DNA of 64,000 bases from Allobosea sp. Tri-44 (GCF_004123845.1 NZ_NBDP01000030.1:620001-684000), one strand, 5' to 3'; positions 25,699 to 35,500 are shown, numbered from the stretch's first letter. Notes: generated from the sequence alone by a model not told the origin. Program-made: numbers and translations.

Positions 25699-26958
25699 TC
25701 AGAGCGGCTTGGCGGTGCTGTCGAGCCCACCTGGTTTGCTGCCGCCCTTCTTCTTGGCGGACTTTTTCTGCGAGCGGCGGTCGCCGACCGGCATGAGGTC
25801 GAAGGCCTCGCGCCCGGTGACGCGCAGGCGGGTCATCTCGCCGCGTTCGTCATAGGAGATCGAGACGCCAGCGATCAGCTGCTCGGAAGAGAGGCCGGCA
25901 TAGTCGTCCTCGACGAAGGCGACCGTATTCATCTGCCAGGGCTTCTGGCCGGGCCCGCCGGTGATGCCGCGATAGCTGTAATCCATCTTGTCGCCCTTGG
26001 CCCGGCGGGTGCGCATCTCCCATTCCGCCTGCTTCTGGGCGTCGACATCCTTCGCCTGCGTGCGCGACATCGCGATGTGCGGCCGCCAGCGGGTGACGTC
26101 CGGATCCTTGGCATGGCCCATGACATGGGCGCCGGCGCCGCCCGGCTTGTCGAGCGGGGAATCCGTCGCCGGCGCCGGCTGATCGGGCGCCTCGTCCTTC
26201 GGCTCCTCGTCGACGCTGAGCGCGGCCTTGTCCGGGCGACGCCCGCCGTTCTTCTCGCTCTGCCCCTTCACGAAATAGTCGCTGAAGCGCTCGCGGGCCG
26301 AGAAGGTGGCGCGCACCCTGGTGACGTTGCCGGGAAAGTGGATCTCGTCGATCGCCTTCTGCTTGCCGGAGCGGGTGATCAGGATGCCGCCGACGCGGTC
26401 GCTGGTGATGATAACGGCGCGCTGCTTGGCGTATTTGGCGAGGCACGAGATCACCGTCTCGCCAGCCTCGACCGTCGCCTTGTCGAGCACCGGGCTGGTG
26501 TCGACATCACATTTGACCTTGATGCCGAAGGGCTCGCAGATTTTCTTGGCGAACTCCTCGAGCTTGATCTTCTTGTACTCGTGCTTGCCGCGCGGATCGG
26601 GCGGGCAGTCGACCAGATCGCCGGTCTTGTCGCGGCCGGAGATCGTGACATAGCCGCCGCCCTGCTCGCCCACCTCGGAGCAGACGTCATCGATCCAGCC
26701 GACCAGCCAGGTCTTCTTGTCGATCGTGATCTCAGCCTTGCGGCCCCAATTCATCGGCTCGCCATCACCAGCCGGCGTCGTCCACTCCCAGGCGACCTTG
26801 GCGCGCTCATCGTCATGTACGGTGAGCTCGAAGGACGCTGCGAGCTCGCCCATGTCGTGGTCGAGCTGCACCTTGGTCCAGCGGTCAATGATCTTGCCGT
26901 CGATCTTCAGCGCGATCCGGCGCGTCGGGATCTTCGCCGGGAGATAGACCTGGCTCAC
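25699..26958 (-). CDS. Phage baseplate hub, late control gene D-like (Mu gp44)
   Basis: A 419-residue hub protein. The N-terminal half (RIALKIDGKIIDRWTKVQLDHDMGELAASFELTV ... VGWIDDVCSEVGEQGGGYVTISGRDKTGDLVDCPPD) has the beta-rich VgrG/gpD pattern. The middle contains EFAKKICEPFGIKVKCD, and the C-terminal domain has HIAMSRTQAKDVDAQKQAEWEMRTRRAKG and a final YDERGEMTRLRVTGREAFD, standard for Mu-type hub proteins. It overlaps the remnant of the DNA-circularisation gene by 4 bases. Confidence 0.88.
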   Translation of the reverse strand: MSQVYLPAKIPTRRIALKIDGKIIDRWTKVQLDHDMGELAASFELTVHDDERAKVAWEWTTPAGDGEPMNWGRKAEITIDKKTWLVGWIDDVCSEVGEQGGGYVTISGRDKTGDLVDCPPDPRGKHEYKKIKLEEFAKKICEPFGIKVKCDVDTSPVLDKATVEAGETVISCLAKYAKQRAVIITSDRVGGILITRSGKQKAIDEIHFPGNVTRVRATFSARERFSDYFVKGQSEKNGGRRPDKAALSVDEEPKDEAPDQPAPATDSPLDKPGGAGAHVMGHAKDPDVTRWRPHIAMSRTQAKDVDAQKQAEWEMRTRRAKGDKMDYSYRGITGGPGQKPWQMNTVAFVEDDYAGLSSEQLIAGVSISYDERGEMTRLRVTGREAFDLMPVGDRRSQKKSAKKKGGSKPGGLDSTAKPL

Positions 26959-27188
26959 GGCTTCAGCACCTCGATCGGGCCGGCGCCGAGCATGGCCGGA
27001 TGGCGCAGGCGATTGCGCCGGACGATGTCATGCAGCATCGGCACCACCTGGCTGGGATCGTCGCCGGCATAGTGCTGGGCGAGCAGCCAGGCGCCGGCGC
27101 GCAGCGGCTCGATCCGGATCACCGGCTGCAGCCGGCCGATCACCTCGGACATGTCGATGGCGAGGCGGCCACTCGTCTCCTCGAGCGC
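26955..27188 (-). pseudogene. 3' remnant of the phage DNA-circularisation protein gene (Mu gpN-like)
   Basis: Only the last 75 or so codons remain, reading ALEETSGRLAIDMSEV... and ending DIVRRNRLRHPAMLGAGPIEVLKP. That ending matches the conserved RNRIRHPGF-PLEVL tail of Mu DNA-circularisation proteins, which are normally several hundred residues long. Upstream the sequence runs into the transposase gene in another frame. The remnant keeps its 4-base overlap with the hub gene. The exact junction is somewhere near 27150-27210. Confidence 0.7.
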
Positions 27189-28965
27189 TTGCCAGGTCGA
27201 GCACGGTGCGGCTGGTGATCTTGCGGCGCTCGGCCCGCATGCTGGCAGTGCGGTCGTCGATCAGGCGCTTCTGTGCAGCCGCCACTTCGGCGCGTATGGC
27301 TGCCGGATCCTCGCCCAGTAGCTCAGGACAGCGGCCTTCGCCGAGCAGTGCGTCGGTGTCGGGATCAAGACACCAGATGCGGCCCTTGTCCGCGGGATCG
27401 AGGCGGATAAACACACGCGTCCCAACGGAAACGCCGGCAGCGAGATAGTGATGGCCGTCGATGCGGACGCCGCGCTTACCGACGGTACGGATGCCGTCGC
27501 CGCCAGGGGCAGGCATCAGCAGGACGGTGAGAGCTTGGGCGTCGACGCGACGGATGGCCTGTGTCCAGCTCGCTGCCTTGGCGAATGGGCTCATTCCAAG
27601 GGCGCCATGGCCGCGCCGGCCATACTGAGCGTCTGCCCAGGTATCGCACTCGGCCTGCAGTTGCTCGCCGCTGAGCTCGACAGCGAAGGCCTTGGCGTCA
27701 TCGGTGCCCAGACGGGAGGCGAAGGCGCGCCGAGCCTCGATCACCTTGCGATCGCTGACACTGTGCCCGATGAAACCCGGCAATGTCCGACCGAGATCAG
27801 TCTGGAAGGTGCGGATCACCCGCTCCACCGGGCCCTTCTGCCAGGGGGAGAAGGCGGTCGAGGTCACATGCTCGATCTGCAGTGCGGCGAAGAGCCGGCG
27901 TGTCGCCTTCGCGACGAAGTCCGAACCATTGTCGGTCTTCACTTGCTCGGGCACGCCCCAAGCCGCCAGTGCTTTGCGCAGAAGGAGCTGGACGGCTTCG
28001 GAGCGCGGGGTCTTCGATACGTGCAGGATCAGCCGGCGCGACCAGATATCGATGCAGGCATAGACCGAGTGGCGACCGTCCAGGCAAAGGGCGTCGACTG
28101 GTGAAGCGTCGATCTGCCAGAGCTCGTTCAACCGTGTGGTCAGGTGCGTATAGGAGCCTGAGACACGCGTGCGCGAGACGAAGGCATCGGGATTGGTCAG
28201 CGCCATGAGCTCGGTTTGAAGCTCGGATTTCCAGCGCTTCAACGCGACTTCAAACGCACGCTGGCCCGGCAGCGCTCGCATCTCGCCGTCCAGGGCGACG
28301 CCCTCCGGATAGCGCCCGCGACAGGCCTCGTAGATTTGTCGGGCGGTATAGAGTGGGTTCTGCGCCACAAGGGCGAGCATGAAGGCCTTCAACTGGCCAT
28401 CGGCGCCGGCGTCAAGCAGGCCCTTGCCTCTGCGAGAAGCTCCGCGATCGACCGCGAGCCGCTGCACTTCGCCATCGCTCGCGACGGAGAGCCAGCGCAA
28501 CAGCGTCCGCGAAGACAGCCGCCGGACGCGCTCACGCACCCAAGCCGGAATGTCGACTCTGTGGAGATTGTAGAGATCAGCAAAATGAGTGATCGCCACG
28601 GTCTGCGTGAGATCTGCCGCCCTCTGAAAAGCGCGGAGCGCCCCAAGGATGGCGATGCGAGCATCGAGCTGTTCGCCAGCCGCTGCGGCCGGCACCGAGA
28701 CGTCTGGCGCCGCTTGAAGCGCGGTTGAAGCGGCTTCGGCGATCGCGCTCTGGCCTGCGCGCCCGAAATAGGCAGCACGCGCCGCGGCCGGCAGCAGATT
28801 GACGTGATACTCGACGCCGCCGCCGCGGCCTGCGCGGGCGCGGCACAGACTGGAAAAACCCGCCCATCCCTCTCGCTCGGCCAGATCGCGCAGGCCGCGA
28901 TCGGTCGCGGGCAAGCCTGGAAGCGCGAGGGCGGCGAGCTCGGATGCTGTCAGCCAGAGCTTCAC
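27028..28965 (-). CDS. Mu-like DDE transposase, 3' end replaced by a deletion junction
   Basis: A 645-codon frame. The N-terminus (MKLWLTASELAALALPGLPATDRGLRDLAEREGW) is the MuA-type winged end-binding domain. An RNase H-like core follows, with Asp286 (WQIDASPVDAL), Asp345 (VKTDNGSDF) and Glu381 (KGPVERVIRTF), so all three catalytic acids are present with D-35-E spacing. A beta-barrel domain (KRGVRIDGHHYLAAGV, GTRVFIRLDPAD) is next. After RRKITSRTVLDLAS the frame continues into about 50 Arg/Pro-rich residues that are the off-frame reading of the tail-gene remnant, so the native C-terminus, needed for ATPase and remodelling partners, is missing. No MuB-like ATPase follows. Probably immobile on its own. 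Confidence 0.8.
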   Translation of the reverse strand: MKLWLTASELAALALPGLPATDRGLRDLAEREGWAGFSSLCRARAGRGGGVEYHVNLLPAAARAAYFGRAGQSAIAEAASTALQAAPDVSVPAAAAGEQLDARIAILGALRAFQRAADLTQTVAITHFADLYNLHRVDIPAWVRERVRRLSSRTLLRWLSVASDGEVQRLAVDRGASRRGKGLLDAGADGQLKAFMLALVAQNPLYTARQIYEACRGRYPEGVALDGEMRALPGQRAFEVALKRWKSELQTELMALTNPDAFVSRTRVSGSYTHLTTRLNELWQIDASPVDALCLDGRHSVYACIDIWSRRLILHVSKTPRSEAVQLLLRKALAAWGVPEQVKTDNGSDFVAKATRRLFAALQIEHVTSTAFSPWQKGPVERVIRTFQTDLGRTLPGFIGHSVSDRKVIEARRAFASRLGTDDAKAFAVELSGEQLQAECDTWADAQYGRRGHGALGMSPFAKAASWTQAIRRVDAQALTVLLMPAPGGDGIRTVGKRGVRIDGHHYLAAGVSVGTRVFIRLDPADKGRIWCLDPDTDALLGEGRCPELLGEDPAAIRAEVAAAQKRLIDDRTASMRAERRKITSRTVLDLASARGDEWPPRHRHVRGDRPAAAGDPDRAAARRRLAARPALCRRRSQPGGADAA

Positions 28966-29843
28966 GCCGTTTCGCCCTTTTTGGTACGGGCGGGCTGGGC
29001 GAGCGGCTCCGTCGCCTTCAGTCGAAGGTCGACCATGGTGCGCAGGTCGAGCAACTGCTGGCGCGAGAGGCGCTGGATGATCGGTTCCAGCTTTACGAGC
29101 GGCCGGTCGTCCTTTCGCACTGCGCCGCCCTCCGGCACGATACCGGCGCCGACGCGAGCTTTGGCGACGGAGGTGGCCCGTCCTGCGGCGAACTCGCGAG
29201 CGACTTTGAGCTGCTGCTCCCCATCAAGCGCCGCGAGCGCCTGCAACTGAGCCTGGTTGTCCGCAATCTTGGTGCCGCGGATCAATGCGACGGCATCAGG
29301 CGACAGTTTGCCAGCCAATTCGATCGAAAGACGGATTGTACGCGGCGCCAAATCCGTCTGCTTGGCAGCCTCCTTCGCGAAGGACAGGAAAGTGGCAAAG
29401 TTTGCCACTTTCCCCTCGTTCCTCTTCGACTTCCTGGCCTTCCCGTGCGCGGTCTGGGGGTGCAGTGCCTCGTATACCCGCTTACGCTCTGCCAGAAATT
29501 GGGCTCGCTCCAGCGCGGTGAGCTCCTTGCGAGCAAGGTTTTCGTCAATCTCAATCTGACGCGCCTGATCGTCGCTGCACTCGATCGCTACCGCGTCGAT
29601 TTCATCCCATCCGTTGATCTCGCCAGCTCGATGGCGATGACCGCCGACAACAAGCTTCCAGCCGCTGCCAGCAGGATGAACGCGCAACACGACGGGTTGG
29701 ATCTGACGCCCCTCATTCATGGAGGCAGCGATCAGTTGCGCGTGAGCCTCATCGACTGGCCGCAGGCGGCCCGAGGTGTCGATATCGGCAAGGCGGACGC
29801 GGAAGACTGGAGAACTGGTGGTGAGCGTGGCGAGCAGGCTCAT
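28962..29843 (-). CDS. ParB/RepB-like nuclease-fold protein of Mu-like phage early region
   Basis: A 293-residue protein. Residues 15-110 form the ParB N-terminal fold: VRLADIDTSGRLRPVDEAHAQLIAASMNEGRQIQPVVLRVH, VVGGHRHRAGEINGW and DEIDAVAIECSDDQARQIEIDENLARKELTALERAQF. A helix-turn-helix-like segment follows (LAPRTIRLSIELAGKL). In Mu-like phages of Hyphomicrobiales a ParB-like gene commonly stands between the Ner-like gene and the transposase, as here, with 1- to 4-base overlaps on both sides. A role in early regulation or DNA binding is inferred. Confidence 0.82.
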   Translation of the reverse strand: MSLLATLTTSSPVFRVRLADIDTSGRLRPVDEAHAQLIAASMNEGRQIQPVVLRVHPAGSGWKLVVGGHRHRAGEINGWDEIDAVAIECSDDQARQIEIDENLARKELTALERAQFLAERKRVYEALHPQTAHGKARKSKRNEGKVANFATFLSFAKEAAKQTDLAPRTIRLSIELAGKLSPDAVALIRGTKIADNQAQLQALAALDGEQQLKVAREFAAGRATSVAKARVGAGIVPEGGAVRKDDRPLVKLEPIIQRLSRQQLLDLRTMVDLRLKATEPLAQPARTKKGETA

Positions 29844-30088
29844 CAGGCTGCCCTCTCGCGAGTGAGCAAGCCCCGGCGCGCACCCGTTGCATCATAATGT
29901 TCGGGCCAAATGTCGTGAGGCTGCTTGCCCAAGGCCTCAGAAATGAGGTTCGCCACCTTGGGATAGGGCTGCTCCAACGCACCATAGATGGTGAAGCGGC
30001 TGATCTCCGCCTTCTCGGCGATTGCGGCGACAGTCGTGCCGCTTTCGCGAAGCGCGAAAAGGATTTGCTGCTTGGTCCAGTTCGACAT
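29843..30088 (-). CDS. Ner/Nlp-like phage DNA-binding regulator
   Basis: An 81-residue helix-turn-helix protein (WTKQQILFALRESGTTVAAIAEKAEISRFTIYGALEQPYPKVANLISEALGKQPHDIWPEHY). The pattern, with the final PxxIWPxxY, is the Ner/Nlp family that shuts down early transcription in Mu. It is the first gene of the leftward early operon and divergent from the repressor over a 128-base control region. Confidence 0.85.
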   Translation of the reverse strand: MSNWTKQQILFALRESGTTVAAIAEKAEISRFTIYGALEQPYPKVANLISEALGKQPHDIWPEHYDATGARRGLLTRERAA

Positions 30089-30124
30089 GGGCTCCGTCTC
30101 GTCACGTCACCTTTGATGTGTTAA

Positions 30125-30149
30125 CCACACTTGTGGGCGGCACTTGTGG
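30125..30149. promoter_or_regulatory. Candidate operators between repressor and early operon
   Basis: CACTTGTGG occurs twice in direct order, at 30128-30136 and 30141-30149 (13-base period). The first copy is part of the inverted repeat CCACA-CT-TGTGG. The placement, 36 bases upstream of the Ner-like start in the divergent region, fits binding by the repressor or Ner-like protein. Confidence 0.5.
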
Positions 30150-30216
30150 CGAGATCATCAGATATGCGAGGCAGTGTCAACGCAAATCTGGCGATTAACT
30201 GCAGTAAGGATCAAAT

Positions 30217-30891
30217 TTGCTGATTGACCCGGCAAAAATGGCGGAAAGGCTTTCTGATGCAATCAATCGTGCCGGCGGTCGCGGCAGGGTCGCTTCGCTG
30301 ACGGAAATTCCGCAATCTTCGATCGATAGATACTGCCGCAATCAGTCGGAGATCCCGGCTCTGCGCATGGGCGAGATCGCACGCGCTTGCGCAGTGACGA
30401 CCGACTACCTCATTTATGGGGAGGATTTTTCGGCAGATCTGGTGAGAGCCGAACTCGCCGCGTCACCGGTCAACGACAACGTCGTGATGATTCCCATGCT
30501 AGACGTCATCGCCTCGGCCGGACCGGGCATCGAAAACGCCAGGCCCTATGAGATTGGCAAGTTGCCATTCCCGCGCACTTGGTTGCTCGAGTTGGGCTTG
30601 CCAGAGAAGTTCGCGCGGTTCGCGGACAGCCGCGGTGACAGCATGACTCCGACGATCCCTGACGGCGCGATTTGCCTGATCGACATCCGGATCGACAGGC
30701 CGCGCAAGGATGGAATCTACGTGCTGGTCGATGGCAACAATGTTCGGATCAAGCGCATCGCAATAGGCTGGCAGGGGGCGATCCAGCTGCTGAGCGACAA
30801 TGAACGCTATGCGGCCGAGACGCTTGCTGCTCCGGACGCTGAAGCCCTGCGGGTTGCCGGCCGGGTGGTTTGGGCTGGCGGTGAGATCTAG
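30217..30891 (+). CDS. S24-type phage repressor (CI/LexA-like)
   Basis: A 224-residue repressor. An N-terminal helix-turn-helix (MAERLSDAINRAGGRGRVASLTEIPQSSIDRYCRNQSEIPALRMGEIARA) is joined to an S24 peptidase domain. Self-cleavage features are visible: a cleavage-type Ala-Gly in DVIASAGPG near residue 107, Ser in RGDSMTPTIPDG, and Lys in NVRIKRI. DNA damage should therefore trigger its autocleavage. The start is a TTG at 30217, chosen because AAGGA precedes it; the ATG at 30238 lacks a site. It faces away from the early operon, as in Mu. Confidence 0.88.
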   Translation: MLIDPAKMAERLSDAINRAGGRGRVASLTEIPQSSIDRYCRNQSEIPALRMGEIARACAVTTDYLIYGEDFSADLVRAELAASPVNDNVVMIPMLDVIASAGPGIENARPYEIGKLPFPRTWLLELGLPEKFARFADSRGDSMTPTIPDGAICLIDIRIDRPRKDGIYVLVDGNNVRIKRIAIGWQGAIQLLSDNERYAAETLAAPDAEALRVAGRVVWAGGEI

Positions 30892-30900
30892 GGAGCAAAT

Positions 30901-31278
30901 ATGAGGACGACGGCGATAATCCTCGCGCATCTGCTGATAAGCGGCGCTAGCCCCGCTTTGGCGCAAGAGCGGCACCCGCTGGTGACGAAATTCATCGAGC
31001 TTCGCGTAGCTGCCCGCGTCGTCTCTGACAAATGCGAAGGCTGGTCTCTCAATCCAGCCGTTGGCGCCCTAATGAGCACGGTGATTGGCTTTGCTGGGCT
31101 CGCTCATCAGGTCGAGCGCATCGATGAAGCGGAGATTGCCGGAATCGCGGATCGCTCGATCGCAGAACACTGGCAGTCAGATCGGGTTGCTGAGCAATGC
31201 GAAGCGGCACGCACTTTGACGATGCCGAACCCGGTGAAGCCAGAAGAGACACTCCCGCTCTTCGTCCAGGCGCGGTAG
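30901..31278 (+). CDS. Small exported protein of unknown function (prophage)
   Basis: A 125-residue protein with a clear signal peptide (MRTTAIILAHLLISGASPALAQ, cleavage after ALA). The mature part has two Cys residues (DKCEGW and EQCEA), which could form a disulphide. It lies 9 bases after the repressor gene in the same direction, so it may be expressed from the prophage during lysogeny. No family recognised. Confidence 0.6.
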   Translation: MRTTAIILAHLLISGASPALAQERHPLVTKFIELRVAARVVSDKCEGWSLNPAVGALMSTVIGFAGLAHQVERIDEAEIAGIADRSIAEHWQSDRVAEQCEAARTLTMPNPVKPEETLPLFVQAR

Positions 31279-31306
31279 AAGGCGGCCTTTCGGCCGCCTT
31301 CCAGAT

Positions 31307-31636
31307 TCAAGCCACTTTCAAGTCGCGCTCGCCGATATCCCAGCGCTCGAAATCAGCATCATCCTCGTTGCGCAGGCCGTCCACATCGGCCGGCAGCTTG
31401 CCGTGGCGGGCAATGATGGTGGCATCGTCCCAGTCGCCAGTCGTCGGGTTGCCGGTGCGGTAAAAAGCAACGACGCCAGCTCGCGACGACGTGTATCGCT
31501 CAAATAGTCGCTGGGCATGATCCCGATCGCGTGCCGGCATCGGATCATCAGCCGAAATGCCGTTCCGACCCGCCATCTGGTAGGTTTGCACGACGTAGTA
31601 GGTCAGTTTCTCGACGACTTCATAAGGCCCGTTCAA
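31307..31636 (-). CDS. Small hypothetical protein (prophage)
   Basis: A 109-residue soluble acidic protein (MNGPYEVVEKLTYYVVQTYQMAGRNGISADDPMPARDRDHAQRLFERY...), convergent with the small exported protein gene. An AGGAGCG-like site stands upstream on the minus strand. No domain is recognised; coding potential is supported by codon bias and a clean frame. Confidence 0.45.
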   Translation of the reverse strand: MNGPYEVVEKLTYYVVQTYQMAGRNGISADDPMPARDRDHAQRLFERYTSSRAGVVAFYRTGNPTTGDWDDATIIARHGKLPADVDGLRNEDDADFERWDIGERDLKVA

Positions 31637-31747
31637 GATAGACGCTCCTGTTAGGCCTCATTCCCTATCGGGAGGCCCAACCTAGGATTGCTTGCCTATC
31701 AGAACGAAACAAGAACACTTCCTGACGCCACGAGTCAGGAGGGGTCA

Positions 31748-32134
31748 ATGGTCAAACGCAAAGGCGAGGTTACCAACAAGCACAAGAACCGCTCGCATCC
31801 TTTCCAGGTCGAGATAGTCATTCCGGGCCGCGGGCTCGGGAACGCAATTGGGATCATGTATCGCTGGGCCGTTCACTACGACCACGAGACCACGGAGCTG
31901 AGCGAGCCAGGCCGCCGCGAAATAAGGCTGATGCGATGGTGCTTCTGCAGCCGGGAGGTGGCGGATGCCTTTGCCACGGACTTTGGCGGGCGGCGTGTCG
32001 ATCTAGCGGTCGATCATTGTGCGCTGAAGATCGACAAACCCGACGCTCAAGAGCTTGCCCGGCGTGCCAAGGCGCAGACTTTCGGCCTTTATGAGCTCGG
32101 GATTTCAGGCTGTCACAACGTGGCAGACCGCTGA
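31748..32134 (+). CDS. Hypothetical protein (prophage)
   Basis: A 128-residue basic protein. The frame opens at 31688, but AGGAGGGG lies just before the ATG at 31748, so that start is chosen (MVKRKGEVTNKHKNRSHPFQVEI). It contains LMRWCFCSREVADAFATDFGGRRVDLA, compatible with a small alpha/beta fold. It overlaps the next gene by ATGA. No family recognised. Confidence 0.55.
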   Translation: MVKRKGEVTNKHKNRSHPFQVEIVIPGRGLGNAIGIMYRWAVHYDHETTELSEPGRREIRLMRWCFCSREVADAFATDFGGRRVDLAVDHCALKIDKPDAQELARRAKAQTFGLYELGISGCHNVADR

Positions 32135-32484
32135 TGCCCGCTCTGATCCTGCGCCGAACCTGCCCTGACCACCACGACGAGAAGAAGCGTAACGAGTTCT
32201 GGTCGGTGGATTGCGTGGACGTCCGGGTAGGCACCATCGTGCTGCACCAAGGGCGATCCGATAGCGCGCCGGTTTGGCAATGGGTCATCCACCTGCATGC
32301 TGGTCGGCACCAGAACGGTATGCGCGGAACTGATGGCTCCGCCGGATCGCGAGAGGAGGCGATGGTGGCGTTTCGCCATTCTTTCGAGCAGTGTCTGGCG
32401 CACATCGGTAGCGAAGGCTGGCATCGCCATCTCTGTCATATGGCGCTGGTCAGCGCGCGTGCCGCGGGACCAAAGAGGTATTGA
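32134..32484 (+). CDS. Hypothetical protein (prophage)
   Basis: A 116-residue His/Cys-containing protein (MPALILRRTCPDHHDEKKRNEFWSVDCVDVRVGTIVLHQG...), translationally coupled to the preceding gene by a 1-base TGATG overlap. Its VRVGTIVLHQGRSDSAPVWQWVIHLHAG region resembles a small beta-barrel domain, but no family is recognised. It ends 79 bases before the large STAND gene. Confidence 0.5.
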   Translation: MPALILRRTCPDHHDEKKRNEFWSVDCVDVRVGTIVLHQGRSDSAPVWQWVIHLHAGRHQNGMRGTDGSAGSREEAMVAFRHSFEQCLAHIGSEGWHRHLCHMALVSARAAGPKRY

Positions 32485-32563
32485 TCGCTATGGTCCCGCG
32501 CCTGCGCTCGCCGCTGTGGCCGGTTAGCTTGACGGCCGACCGCGGGGTACGCACAACTCGGCA

Positions 32564-35500
32564 ATGTCCGGCGAAGAGGTTGACAACGAAGAAGAAGAGC
32601 GTGGGTCAAGCCCGGCCGCTCGCGGAGGCGCCGGCGTCTACATAGAAGGCGAACTGGGCGCCTTCTATCTGCTCGCTATGCTCGCCCGCAGCGAGCCACG
32701 GGGATTGAAGAATACTCGGATCGAACGGGTACGCTTTCAGGGCGTCGAGTTGGGGTATGCCCTTGACGACCTGATTGTTCACGCTAGCAACGCCGCAGGC
32801 GAGAGCCTCCTCGAAATTCAGTCCAAGCGGACAATCACCTTCGCGCCCAAAGATCCCGTCTTCCGAGAGGTCTGCGCGCAGATCGCAACAAGCACAAACG
32901 CATCGTGCCCCGAAGAGCGCCATTTCCTCGGCGTAGCCACCCAAAGGACCAGCAACGCCATATCCGGCGCGTATCAGGACGTGCTCCAGTGGGCGGACAT
33001 GGCCGGCACCAGTGCCGATTTCTTCCGGCGCTTGTCTGCGAAAGGCGTCGCGAGCAAATCCATGCGCGACTTTGTTGCGACGTTCCGCGCTAACCTCGTC
33101 GCGGAAGGGGTCGATGAGAATGACGACGCCATTTGGCGCATCCTTCGCCGGTTTCTGATCCTTGAATTCGACTTCGAGTCGAGCTCGCCAGTCGCGCGGA
33201 CGCTCGGGCTCGTCCTGGCGGGACAAGTGCTGTCCGACGAGGATACGCCGCGCGCTGGCGCGTTGTGGAGCACCCTCATCGAAATTTCCATCGCGACCAG
33301 CAAGGCTGGCGGATCTCTCGATCTCCAAACATTGTCGGAAGAACTGCGCAACCGTGGCTTCCGCCTGGCCGGCGATCGGAATTTTTCGCTGGCTAGAGCT
33401 AGGCTCAAAGAAATGGCCGGCATGGCGTTGGCCAACATTGGCAACACGATCGCAGGTCTGCACTTGCCGCGGCTCGACGCGATCGCCGCGGTCGATTCCG
33501 CGCTGGAGAGTCACCGGCTCATCGAAATCCGCGGAGGTCCGGGCGTCGGCAAATCAGGGGTGCTTCGCCACTTGGCTGAGCGCCACCTAAGGCAGTCGCA
33601 CGTCATTGTGCTCGACCCGGTGGGCACACCCGATGGCGGATGGATCGCGTACGCCCAATCGATTGGGGTGTCGGCCACGGCGAAGGCGTTTCTGAGCGAT
33701 CTTGCCGCCAGCGGCGGCGGTGTTCTTTTCATCGACAGCCTGGAGATGTTCGCCGAGCCCGGGCGACAGCGGACGGTCAACGACCTGCTGCTCGAGGTCA
33801 GCAGGATCGAAGGATTTACCGTCATAGCGACCGCCCGTTCCGAGTTCGGGAAGGATGGAGAAACCTGGCTGGCGGATGATGCCCTTGCCGCCCTCGGAGC
33901 CGGCCAAACGGTTAGCGTCGGGGAGCTTCAGGACGCCGAAGTCGAGATGCTCAGCGATCATGCGCCGGCGCTTCGCGCGCTGCTTGCCACCGGTCACCCC
34001 GCGGCTCCTATCGCCCGTAACCTTTATCGCCTCTCCCGTCTGCTCAAGGTGCCCAGCTCGGCCACCATCCGGACCGAGGCCGCACTCGCGGATTATTGGT
34101 GGCGGACCGCTGACGGCGCTTCCGCCGACGTAGTGCGCGCAGCTCAGCGGATACTCGCCGATCTGGTCGACAAATCCCTCACTGGGGGAGACGCGCTGGA
34201 GCTGAAAAGCGACTCGACCGCCCGGTCGCACCTCTTGCGATCGCTGACGCTACGCGAGGGTAGGCGCGACCATCTCGGCTTCTATCACGACGTCCTGCGC
34301 GATTGGGCCGTCGCATGCCGTATCCACGAGGACCGCAGTCACCTAACAACCCTCGATCTGACTGCTCCCGTTTCGCCGCGCATTGCGCGCGGCATCGAGT
34401 TTGCCGGGCGGTTGTCCCTTGAGATGCAGAACGGGTGCGACTCTTGGCTGGAGATCCTCACCCTTCTGTCGCCTGCGGGCTCTCACGGTTCATGGAGGCG
34501 CCAGGCGCTACTAGCGATCGTGCGATCCGAGCTGGGACTAAGCCTGCTCGATCGCTGCGGTGTGGCTCTGCTCGCACAAGGAGGCTCGCTATTCCGGGAG
34601 CTATGCAGGGCCATCGTCGCGGTCGAAACGGTTGCGACCGCGGATCTTCTCAAAAGCGTAGATCAGGGCGGAACTCAGCCTGTCGTGCCAAGGTCGCTGC
34701 GAACCAACACCACTGGGTCCGCCGCGGTGCTTTTGCTGTGGTGCGCGAGCCACTCGAAGAATATCCCCCTGCAGGCGATTGGTGCAGTCATCGACCTCGT
34801 CGAGATCCAGTATGTCATCCTGATGGGTTCTCCGACCCTGGCAAAGTCCGTCGCTAAGATGCTATTTGACTGGCTGCTGCAGCTGGACGTTCGAGACGCT
34901 CTCAGGACAATACCCAGTAGCAAGATGGCGGGTAACGTCGACCGGCAGGCGGGCGATCGGCTGGTGGAAGATCTGCGAATGTGGTCGCTTTTGCTTACCG
35001 TCCACGCGCCCGATGACGCCAAAGCCTACCTCCGTGCAGTCGCCGCTGAGCCTGGCACCCACAAAGTGAAGGCGATTCGATCGTTCAGCAGCTTTCTCGT
35101 ACATGCTGCGCCGAGCGAGCTTGCCGCGTTGATCGTCGGCAGTCTGATCGAGCACAAGGAGCGTGAATCTCCAAATGGCCGATCTCGCGACCGTGAGTTC
35201 AGCTTCGCCGATTCGGACTACCTTCCGCCATCGCCCGCGCAGCCACCCTTCTTCGATTTGCTCCAGGCCTCGCCCCAGATTGGGCTCGGTCTGATCCGAA
35301 AGCTAACGCTGGAGGCGATCTCTCACGGTTCGCGCGGCGCCGGTGCCAGCGCCGACGGTTTCACACTCGTGTTCGAGAACGGGCCGCGCTTCTTCCCCTG
35401 GAAGCAGAGTTATTTTTGGTCGAGGGACCAGGCTCGAGAATATTCCGTCGCATCTGGTCTCAAAGCGCTCGAAGCATGGGGACACGCTCGGCTCGATGCC

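Noticed and set aside
18434-26958. A tailocin (headless phage tail particle)
   Set aside because: Baseplate, spike and fibre genes are present, but sheath, tube and tape-measure genes are deleted, so no particle could be built from this locus.
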